Of a DNA stretch of 5,081 nt, positions 1-5,081 are shown piece by piece. This DNA is from Alphaproteobacteria bacterium (GTDB lineage Bacteria > Pseudomonadota > Alphaproteobacteria > Rickettsiales > Rickettsiaceae): the NCBI GenBank assembly GCA_020630305.1, contig JAHDBQ010000080.1:1-5081 (forward strand), read 5' to 3'. A model generated the notes under the pieces. It searched no databases and had not been told where the DNA came from. It saw only the letters and a program-made list of their open reading frames with translations. The first letter of the stretch is position 1, and the number at the start of each line of letters is the position of its first letter. The position numbers and the translations under genes are program-made.

Positions 1-2
1 TG

Positions 3-2804
3 GAATCTGGTTACTTTGCATCAGGCCAAAGCGAAGAAGAGATCAAGGACTCACTTGAATTTACTGAGTTTAAGAAAGTGTCGGTGGCTATGCTGCTGCG
101 CGCTGAATTTGTTGAACAAAATAATAATGAAAATGCGATATTCTCGCAGAGTTATAATGCGATGGTATTTTTTGCCAAAAACGATCGAGATCAAGAGAGT
201 TATAGCACATTAAATAATTTAGATAATTATATAAATAACAACAGGGATTTTAAGGCAAACCCAAAGGCAGTGCATGATTTGCTGATAAATCCGCTACCTA
301 AAGCGCAGCATGTTCAAGATCTTGATACATGGCGCGCGCTTATCAATAATTCCATGAACGACAATAGCATTATCAGTGATTTTGAGAATTTAGAATCTTT
401 TAAAGACAAAACACCGCCAAAAGATTTAGCAGAGTTTAAGAAGCGCGTAAAAAACAATGTGATTCATTATCCTGGTGAAGAAAGAAACAAAGAATTTGCT
501 AAGCTTTGCCGTAAATATAAAATACCCGAGTCTACATTTAAAGTAGCAATGAGGCAACTTGAAGAAGGCGGAATTCCAAGAGACGAAGCGGCTTATAAAG
601 AAGGCATATTAAAGGCCAAGAAGCCAGAAGAGAATATTCCAGATGTTATAGTTTCCAGCTCTGAGCTGGATGTTAAGAAAAAAGATTATCATTTAGTGAA
701 ACTGCCAGCTGGAGACATGCGGGGCCTGATACTTGGGCGAATAACTAATTGTTGCCAATCGATTGATGGACATAGTAAAAAATGCGTGATTGACGGAATG
801 ACCCTTCCAGATTCCGGCTTTTATGTGATGCTTAAGGAAAAGCCAGGAGCTAAATTTGATGTAAATAATATAGACTGGAAAAATTTAGAGAAAAAAGCAA
901 CAATAGAAGGGCAAGCCTATGGCTGGATTAGCCAGTCTGGAAATCTGATTTTAGATTCCTGGGAAGGGGGAAAAAATATTAGTGAATATATAGATATTCT
1001 ACCGCAAATGCTAGAGAATTTTGGAAAAAAAATACATCAGAAGCAACAAGAAAATGCAGTTCCAGAAATAGATCAAATCCATATGGTTAAAGTTGGAACT
1101 GGCGGTACAACGCCAGATGAATTAGGAAAGAGCTCTGAATATAATGAAAAAATTCAGTTTGGATATTATAATTATGGCGATGCTCGTGATCAATATACAT
1201 TATATATTTCTGATGAATTAAAAAATGCACAAACACAGCTGAAAGCAAAAACACAAAAAAGCGCTGATATGGTTGCTAATATTGGCGTTGCAAAGAAATT
1301 GCTTGATCTTGAAGATGGTCATCTTCAAAAAATATCTAATAGCCGAAATTATGAGGCGCTGAGAATGAGGTCTAATATTGACTGGACAACACATCCAGAG
1401 AATAAAAATAAGATAGAAAATCTATCAGATAAGTTAGCTTCAGATGATGCTATTAAATCCTACGCTACAGGCCTTGTTAATATTGGTGATTTATATTATA
1501 TTACAGATGATGCTATTTTACAAAAACTAACAAGCCAAGAATCAAGAAACGCATATAAAGATGGTTTTAAAGGGAGTGAGATAAAGAGCATTATAATAGA
1601 CGATGAAAAATATAATGCAGTTACTAGTTTCATGAGCAGAGAAGCTAGAAAAATAGACTTGAATAATGCAAAGAAGGCAAGCTCTGAAATGTCGCCATTA
1701 AATGTAGAGCTATCTGCTGCAGAATTATATCAAAATGCACTAAAAAATGTACTTACCGATTTAGAAACTGACAAAAATAAGCATCAGTCAATAATTAAAC
1801 AAATTGAAGCTGTAAAAAACATTGAAACATTAAGTGCTTTGACAACAAAAAATGCATATAAAACATTTAAACATTCTGGTGCTAAAGTAGAAGAGCTTGC
1901 TGAAGTTTACGACAAAGACAAAACTGAAGATAAAGATAAATTCGAAGTCCTTACTTCTCCTTATGCAATGTTGGCGTATGAAGATGGAGTTCTTTTTGAG
2001 GAGTTAGCTAGGTACGACGCAGAGAAAATCAAAGCCCTTACTTCATATGATGCAAGTCGGGCGTATGAAGATGGAGCTCTTTTTGAGGAGTTAGCTAAGT
2101 ACGACGCAGAGAAAATCCAAGCTCTTACTTCAGATGATGCAAGGCGGGCATATAAAGCTGGAACTAATTTCGGAGAGTTAGCTAGGTACGACGCAGAGAA
2201 AATCATAATACAAGCTAACATATTCCATACATGCAAAATACTTGATGAAAAACCTAATATTTTTGAAGGAATGGAAGAAGAAAAAATCCAAACTCTTACT
2301 TCTAGTAATGCACTACGAGCGTATGGAAAAAAAATTCCCTTTAAGGAGTTATCTGGGCACGATATAGATAAAATCAATGCTCTTACTTCTCTTTATGCAA
2401 TGTGGGCGTATGAAGATGGAGTTCTTTTTGAGGAGTTAACTAAGTACAGCGTAGACAAAATCAAAGCTCTTACTTCACATGATGCAGTGCTAACATATGA
2501 AGCTGATGTTCCTTTTGAAAATCTTAAAAAATATAGCGCAAAAGACATTAAAATTTTAACTGATTCTTCAAGCATTGAGAAATATAAAAATGGAGCTAAT
2601 GTAAAACTAGTCGCTAAAGAAAATAAAATATTACCAGAAACAGTTGGTCTAGAAAGGAAATTTGGGCGCTCTTTTAGCGTGCCGAACCTAAAAAAAATTA
2701 ATGACGATATTAAGGCGAATGCTGAAGTCGGACACCACACCAAAGAGCAACTAAGAAGAAGAAAAAGTGAATCTAATTTAGGAAATGCGCGCGGAAGGCA
2801 ATAA
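3..2804 (+). CDS. Large repeat protein with NCCQ-motif domain, candidate secreted effector (5'-partial)
   Basis: The frame is open from the left edge (first full codon at base 3) and ends at TAA 2802-2804, followed by a second in-frame TAA. A GTG at 78 is the first possible start, but it has no ribosome binding site and 25 open codons precede it, so the gene probably begins upstream. Residues are numbered from that GTG (908 aa). No signal peptide or membrane segment is visible. Residues 1-200 are polar and helical-looking. Residues about 204-300 hold the most distinctive block: LILGRITNCCQ (217-227), CVIDG (236-240), GFYV (247-250) and LILDSWEG (290-297). VKVGTGGTTP (337-346) and YGDARDQ (366-372) follow. 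From memory this pattern resembles a domain in Legionella and Rickettsiales effector-like proteins, and more loosely PcfJ; I could not verify this. Residues 621-850 are eight tandem repeats, with weaker copies from about 445. The tail (851-908) is basic, as in many type IV secretion substrates. Catalytic function is unknown. Confidence 0.85.
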   Translation, partial: ESGYFASGQSEEEIKDSLEFTEFKKVSVAMLLRAEFVEQNNNENAIFSQSYNAMVFFAKNDRDQESYSTLNNLDNYINNNRDFKANPKAVHDLLINPLPKAQHVQDLDTWRALINNSMNDNSIISDFENLESFKDKTPPKDLAEFKKRVKNNVIHYPGEERNKEFAKLCRKYKIPESTFKVAMRQLEEGGIPRDEAAYKEGILKAKKPEENIPDVIVSSSELDVKKKDYHLVKLPAGDMRGLILGRITNCCQSIDGHSKKCVIDGMTLPDSGFYVMLKEKPGAKFDVNNIDWKNLEKKATIEGQAYGWISQSGNLILDSWEGGKNISEYIDILPQMLENFGKKIHQKQQENAVPEIDQIHMVKVGTGGTTPDELGKSSEYNEKIQFGYYNYGDARDQYTLYISDELKNAQTQLKAKTQKSADMVANIGVAKKLLDLEDGHLQKISNSRNYEALRMRSNIDWTTHPENKNKIENLSDKLASDDAIKSYATGLVNIGDLYYITDDAILQKLTSQESRNAYKDGFKGSEIKSIIIDDEKYNAVTSFMSREARKIDLNNAKKASSEMSPLNVELSAAELYQNALKNVLTDLETDKNKHQSIIKQIEAVKNIETLSALTTKNAYKTFKHSGAKVEELAEVYDKDKTEDKDKFEVLTSPYAMLAYEDGVLFEELARYDAEKIKALTSYDASRAYEDGALFEELAKYDAEKIQALTSDDARRAYKAGTNFGELARYDAEKIIIQANIFHTCKILDEKPNIFEGMEEEKIQTLTSSNALRAYGKKIPFKELSGHDIDKINALTSLYAMWAYEDGVLFEELTKYSVDKIKALTSHDAVLTYEADVPFENLKKYSAKDIKILTDSSSIEKYKNGANVKLVAKENKILPETVGLERKFGRSFSVPNLKKINDDIKANAEVGHHTKEQLRRRKSESNLGNARGRQ
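1938..2627 (+). repeat. Eight tandem ~87-bp coding repeats (29-residue units)
   Basis: Eight head-to-tail units lie within the large protein, at residues 621-649, 650-678, 679-707, 708-735, 736-764, 765-793, 794-822 and 823-850. Six are 29 residues; units 4 and 8 are 28. The consensus is roughly KIxALTSxDAxxAYEDG followed by xxFEELAxYDAE, which reads as two short amphipathic helices per unit, suggesting an alpha-solenoid binding surface (inference). Units 1, 2, 3 and 6 are clearly similar in DNA as well as protein. Unit 4 (2199-2282) keeps only the boundary residues and length, and units 7 and 8 are increasingly degenerate. By hand alignment units 1 and 2, and also units 1 and 6, differ at about 13 of 87 bases. 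All spacings are multiples of three, so the frame is preserved. Confidence 0.9.
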
Positions 2805-2926
2805 TAATTTATTGCTTCAAAAAAAAACTGTCTATATTTTTTTATGGCCCTACTTATCGTTATAGCTTGAAGCTTTGTGCAATTTGATGTAAAAATAATG
2901 TTAGCCTTGAGTTTTATAGTAACAAG

Positions 2927-2963
2927 CTAGAATTTGCTTTTTAAATAACATAGGCCTAGAATT
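2927..2963 (+). repeat. Short direct repeat CTAGAATT
   Basis: CTAGAATT occurs at 2927-2934 and again at 2956-2963, with start points 29 bases apart. Each copy contains a TAGAAT -10-like hexamer, so the pair could be two alternative promoters or two operator half-sites. In AT-rich DNA an eight-base repeat may also be chance. Confidence 0.3.
2934..2962 (+). promoter_or_regulatory. Possible sigma70-type promoter for the mnh operon
   Basis: TTGCTT (2934-2939) and TAGAAT (2957-2962) are 17 bases apart. The -10 box matches TATAAT at 5 of 6 positions; the -35 box matches TTGACA only at TTG. Transcription would start near 2969, giving a leader of about 20 bases before the mnhG ATG. An alternative pair is TTGAAG (2867-2872) with TAAAAA (2890-2895), also 17 apart. 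Such AT-rich DNA gives many chance matches, so this rests mainly on its position in the only sizeable gap before the operon. Confidence 0.3.
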
Positions 2964-2989
2964 AACATCAAGATATTTTTTACATCATT

Positions 2990-3289
2990 ATGATTGCATA
3001 TATTAGCTGGACGCTGATTTTAATTGGTACATTTTTTATAGTTTCTGGGATAATTGGTTTATTCAGATTCCCTGATTTCTATACCAAGCTGCACGCTGCA
3101 AGCGTTATTGAATGCTGCGGCATACCAATATGCCTTGTCGGTCTTGCCTTGCTTCAGGATGAATTCACTGCCATCTGCAAAATAATTTTAATCGCTTTAT
3201 TGATATTGCTGCTAAACCCAGTTTCTACGCACGCACTTGGCAGAGCTTCGCTTTTATATAAAGTTGACAAAAAGGGGAGGATAAGGTAA
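2990..3289 (+). CDS. mnhG: Mrp/Mnh cation:proton antiporter subunit G
   Basis: This small inner-membrane subunit belongs to the multisubunit Mrp-type Na+/H+ antiporter. At 99 aa it has the normal family length. Three hydrophobic segments are visible (about 5-25, 41-56 and 61-76). The family signature RFPDFYTKLHA is at 26-36 and the C-terminal NPVSTHALGRA at 76-86; both match known MnhG/MrpG proteins. After the HAA, many homologues carry a T-K-A-D-T-L-G type sequence; here it is S-V-I-E-C-C-G (38-44), so the usual lysine is missing and two cysteines are present. The ATG at 2990 lacks a recognisable Shine-Dalgarno sequence, but the product then starts directly ahead of the first membrane helix as in homologues. 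It is the first operon gene in the window and its stop overlaps the next start by one base (TAATG). Confidence 0.93.
   Translation: MIAYISWTLILIGTFFIVSGIIGLFRFPDFYTKLHAASVIECCGIPICLVGLALLQDEFTAICKIILIALLILLLNPVSTHALGRASLLYKVDKKGRIR
3274..3280 (+). promoter_or_regulatory. Ribosome binding site of the MbhD/MbhE-like gene
   Basis: GGGGAGG lies eight bases upstream of the ATG at 3289, inside the 3' end of mnhG. It is the strongest Shine-Dalgarno sequence in the operon and supports that start codon together with the one-base overlap. Confidence 0.75.
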
Positions 3290-3876
3290 TGGACATAACA
3301 ACATATATTCCTTTTCAATTAGATTTTGATGTAGCAGAAATATTACTTTCTCTAATATACATAATCTTGCTGATTGTTTGCTTGATGATTGCAAAAAGTA
3401 AAAACTTGCTTGAATCTCTAATTTTAATGTCCGTATTTAGCCTTTTCATCAGCCTGTGCTATCTATTACTAGATGCGCCCGATGTAGCAATGACCGAAGT
3501 TGCGCTTGGCGCATGCTTATCGACCTGCGTGATACTAAATATAATCAAAATCACCGGAGAAGACACAGGGCGCGAAAGCAAAGGCAGAGCTGTAAGCGCT
3601 TTTATTTTATGCAGCATCTTTGTTGGAATTCTTAGCTGGGCAAGCCTTGATTTACCAGAATTTGGCAATCCGGAGAATCCAATTCAGACTCATGTGAACA
3701 AATATTACCTAGAAAATGCACAAACCGACATCAACATTCCTTCTTATGTTGCAGCTATCTTGGCTAGTTATCGCGGCTTCGACACACTTGGAGAAACTGC
3801 AGTGATATTAATCGCTGGACTTGGCGTGATACTAATAATGAATAAAAGAAAAAAGAGAAAGAAAAAAGATGCTTAA
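3289..3876 (+). CDS. MbhD (DUF4040)/MbhE-like antiporter subunit, equivalent to the MrpA C-terminus
   Basis: This 195-residue membrane protein carries two modules. Residues about 17-90 are an MbhD/DUF4040 domain with two or three membrane helices and the signature LDAPDVAMTEVALGA (61-75), whose acidic residues match the conserved block of that family. Residues about 99-186 are MbhE-like: a helix at 102-118, a polar loop, then NIPSYVAAILASYRGFDTLGE (149-169) and a final helix at 169-184. In classical Mrp operons both modules form the C-terminal end of the large MrpA subunit; here they stand as a separate gene without the NuoL-like part, as in Mbh-type operons. The protein ends in a lysine/arginine run (186-193), probably cytoplasmic. 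It is coupled to mnhG by a one-base overlap and to mnhB by an eight-base overlap. Rickettsiales homologues are sometimes annotated as subunit B. Confidence 0.88.
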   Translation: MDITTYIPFQLDFDVAEILLSLIYIILLIVCLMIAKSKNLLESLILMSVFSLFISLCYLLLDAPDVAMTEVALGACLSTCVILNIIKITGEDTGRESKGRAVSAFILCSIFVGILSWASLDLPEFGNPENPIQTHVNKYYLENAQTDINIPSYVAAILASYRGFDTLGETAVILIAGLGVILIMNKRKKRKKKDA

Positions 3877-4285
3877 AGAATTTATAGCCTTAAAAACATT
3901 CCTTTCATTTATTATACCTTATATAATATTATATTCTCTGTATATTCAACTAAACGGAGAAGTTTCACCAGGCGGAGGATTCCAAGCTGGCGTGATCTTT
4001 GCAAGCGGCCTAATTGGCTATGAGCTAGTCTTTGGCGCAAGAAGTTATTTTAAAAAAATATCCGAAAAAACTTTAATCATCAGCGCTGTTTCTGGAGTTT
4101 TAATTTACGCAAGTGTTGGCGTTATCTCCCTGATATTCAATAGTAATTATTTAAATTACAATTCGATAGCAGAAAACGGGGTCACTGGTCAGCATATCGG
4201 AATTTTCGTTATAGAATTAGGAGTTGGCATTACTGTTGCGGCTGTAATGTGCCTAATATATATGACTTTAAAAAAGGATGATTGA
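3869..4285 (+). CDS. mnhB: Mrp/Mnh cation:proton antiporter subunit B
   Basis: This 138-residue inner-membrane subunit belongs to the MnhB/MrpB (MbhF) family and has typical length. Four hydrophobic segments are visible (about 9-27, 38-56, 68-90 and 108-134). The family hallmark is NGEVSPGGGFQAGVIFA at 29-45, corresponding to the usual H-x-x-P-G-G-G-F-x-G-G block, with Asn-Gly in place of the common Gly-His and Ala in place of one Gly. The late helix GIFVIELGVGITVAAVM (111-127) contains the conserved glutamate and GVG. The start overlaps the previous gene by eight bases and is preceded only by a purine-rich AGAGAAAG stretch, so translation probably depends on coupling. Confidence 0.92.
   Translation: MLKEFIALKTFLSFIIPYIILYSLYIQLNGEVSPGGGFQAGVIFASGLIGYELVFGARSYFKKISEKTLIISAVSGVLIYASVGVISLIFNSNYLNYNSIAENGVTGQHIGIFVIELGVGITVAAVMCLIYMTLKKDD
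4275..4278 (+). promoter_or_regulatory. Weak Shine-Dalgarno of mnhC
   Basis: AGGA lies 12 bases before the ATG at 4291 and only three bases before the alternative TTG at 4282. Neither spacing is ideal, but three bases is too short for initiation, which favours the ATG as the mnhC start. Confidence 0.4.
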
Positions 4286-4290
4286 CCATA

Positions 4291-4680
4291 ATGAAAGATT
4301 ATAATTTAATATATTTTGTTGCATTACTGGTCCTAGCTGCCGGCATTTATATAATGATAACCAGTGATAATTATTTAAAAAAACTGATGGGCCTTGCGAT
4401 ATTCCAAAGCTCTGTTTTAATATTTTATATCGCGCTTGGTAAAATATCTTCTGGCATTATACCAATTAATATATGCGCTAATGGTGCAAAATGCCCTTAT
4501 TTATTTTCAAGCCCATTGCCTCATGTATTAATGCTAACTGCAATTGTTGTTGGTTTTGCTACTCTTTCTGTCGGCCTTGCTTTAGTGCTTCGCATAAAAG
4601 ATGAGTATGACAGCACTTTAGAGAGTGAAATAAATTACAAAATACCAAAAAGAGAAACCAGTGATGAGGGCGAAGAGTAA
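4291..4680 (+). CDS. mnhC: Mrp/Mnh cation:proton antiporter subunit C (NuoK-like)
   Basis: This NuoK-like inner-membrane subunit is 129 aa from the ATG at 4291. The frame also permits a TTG at 4282 (three residues longer), but the ATG is preferred because homologues begin just before the first helix and the TTG overlaps the mnhB stop. Three membrane segments are visible (about 5-23, 33-54 and 78-101). Family evidence includes the first helix ending in GIYIMI, the NYLKKLMGLAIFQSSV stretch (27-42) matching the NuoK-like second helix, and PLPHVLMLTAIVVGFA (75-90), the counterpart of the usual P-L-P-Q-A-L-V-L-T-A-I-V-I. The loop before it carries Cys62 and Cys68, which I do not recall from typical homologues. 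The C-terminus is long and acidic. It begins five bases after the mnhB stop and overlaps mnhD by one base. Confidence 0.92.
   Translation: MKDYNLIYFVALLVLAAGIYIMITSDNYLKKLMGLAIFQSSVLIFYIALGKISSGIIPINICANGAKCPYLFSSPLPHVLMLTAIVVGFATLSVGLALVLRIKDEYDSTLESEINYKIPKRETSDEGEE
4666..4670 (+). promoter_or_regulatory. Ribosome binding site of mnhD
   Basis: GAGGG lies nine bases before the ATG at 4680, inside the end of mnhC. With the TAATG overlap it fixes the mnhD start. Confidence 0.6.
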
Positions 4681-5081
4681 TGGAGTTAATAAAACATCTA
4701 CCCATATTACAAATATTAGTTATCCTTTTTGGAGGCGTTTTTTGCGCTCTGACCTTCAATAAACTACTATCGTGGATTATTGCCTGCCTGGCAGTTGCCT
4801 CTAGCTTTACGCTATCTATAATGACCATGCAGAGTGTAGGACAATCTTCTGAAATATTATATAATCTTGGCGACTGGGCAGCACCTTATGGCATTGAATA
4901 TAGACTAGATGTTTTAAGCGCGCCGATTATTGTATTTATCAATTTCATTCTATTATTCTTTCTTGTGTTCGGTAGAGAGCTCATTAAATCTACAATCCTA
5001 AGACACATAGAAAAACCAAAGCAGCATTTATTTTACTCTATATTATTATTTGCACATTTTTGTTTTATTGGAATATTATCG
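4680..5081 (+). CDS. mnhD: Mrp/Mnh cation:proton antiporter subunit D (NuoN/NuoM-like), 3'-partial
   Basis: These are the first 134 codons of a gene that runs off the right edge; the family is usually about 500 aa. MnhD is a large proton-translocating subunit related to NuoM/NuoN of complex I and, with MrpA, is thought to form the ion-conducting core of the antiporter. Membrane segments are visible at about 8-26, 31-50, 79-97 and 117-134. Between the second and third is NLGDWAAPYGIEYRLDVLSA (62-81), which matches the conserved 'G-x-W-x-x-P-x-G-I-x-x-x-x-D' region of MrpD-type proteins and gives a confident family call. The catalytic lysines and glutamates of the later helices lie outside the window. 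The start shares one base with the mnhC stop (TAATG), indicating coupled translation. Confidence 0.92.
   Translation, partial: MELIKHLPILQILVILFGGVFCALTFNKLLSWIIACLAVASSFTLSIMTMQSVGQSSEILYNLGDWAAPYGIEYRLDVLSAPIIVFINFILLFFLVFGRELIKSTILRHIEKPKQHLFYSILLFAHFCFIGILS

Larger units (their letters stand above)
2885..2987. repeat. Imperfect inverted repeat upstream of mnhG
   Basis: The left arm TGATGTAAAAATA (2885-2897) is complementary to the right arm TATTTTTTACATCA (2974-2987) apart from one extra T. The match extends inward: ATGTTA (2898-2903) is complementary to TAACAT (2963-2968), with CAAGA (2969-2973) as an unpaired bulge. The paired arms therefore cover 19 bases on the left and 25 on the right, around a 59-base interior. 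The right arm ends two bases before the mnhG ATG. If transcribed as one piece it could fold over the translation start; as DNA it could be a regulator site or the remnant of a small palindromic or MITE-like element. No target-site duplication is evident. Confidence 0.6.

Noticed and set aside
78..80. GTG as the real start of the large gene
   Set aside because: No Shine-Dalgarno precedes it and the same frame is open for 25 more codons to the window edge, so it is more likely an internal valine.
16..213. 65-codon plus-strand frame near the left edge
   Set aside because: It overlaps the long open frame out of phase, has no ribosome binding site, and its product (lysine/arginine- and cysteine-rich) matches nothing recognisable.
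1938..2627. CRISPR-like array
   Set aside because: The repeats are contiguous 87-base coding units that keep the reading frame, with no spacers.
1961..2743. Two antisense frames (1961-2377 and 2393-2743)
   Set aside because: They are the reverse strand of the tandem repeats; their own repetitive peptides follow from the plus-strand units and have no initiation signals.
2819..2843. A-run (2819-2827) facing a T-run (2837-2843) as a terminator for the large gene
   Set aside because: The only possible stem is seven A-T pairs with a nine-base loop and no G-C pairs, too weak for a factor-independent terminator.
2864..2874. AGCTTGAAGCT palindrome as an operator
   Set aside because: A five-base half-site with a single central base is too short to stand out in this composition, and no second copy is seen nearby.
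3459..3668. Antisense frame within the MbhD/MbhE-like gene
   Set aside because: It lies wholly inside a confidently assigned gene, with no promoter or ribosome binding site.
4559..4828. Antisense frame across the mnhC/mnhD junction
   Set aside because: It overlaps two well-supported membrane-protein genes and shows no family features.

Overview
The window looks like chromosomal DNA of a Rickettsiales-type alphaproteobacterium, probably an intracellular host-associated one. This is inferred from three things: strongly AT-rich DNA, a large repeat-bearing protein of the kind found in intracellular bacteria, and an Mrp/Mnh-type cation/proton antiporter operon in the split arrangement I associate with that order. 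The species cannot be named from the sequence.

Left part (3-2804): one very long plus-strand reading frame is open from the left edge, so its true N-terminus lies outside the window. At least 933 codons are visible. It has a central domain with an N-C-C-Q motif, then eight tandem repeats of about 29 residues (preceded by weaker copies), then a short, very basic C-terminal tail. I read it as a soluble, probably secreted, host-directed protein. That reading is inference; no biochemical activity can be assigned.

Middle (2805-2989): a 185-base AT-rich gap. It holds a possible sigma70-type promoter and a long imperfect inverted repeat whose right arm ends two bases before the next start codon. 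I found no RNA gene and no convincing terminator.

Right part (2990-5081): five tightly packed plus-strand membrane-protein genes in the order mnhG, an MbhD/MbhE-like gene (equivalent to the MrpA C-terminus), mnhB, mnhC, mnhD. The last is cut by the right edge. Neighbouring genes overlap by 1 or 8 bases or are separated by 5 bases, so they are almost certainly one translationally coupled operon. Together they should form the inner-membrane Mrp/Mnh complex, which exchanges Na+ (or another monovalent cation) for protons. The E and F subunits that usually precede G in this gene order are not in the window; the repeat protein occupies that position instead. All six protein-coding genes are on the plus strand.
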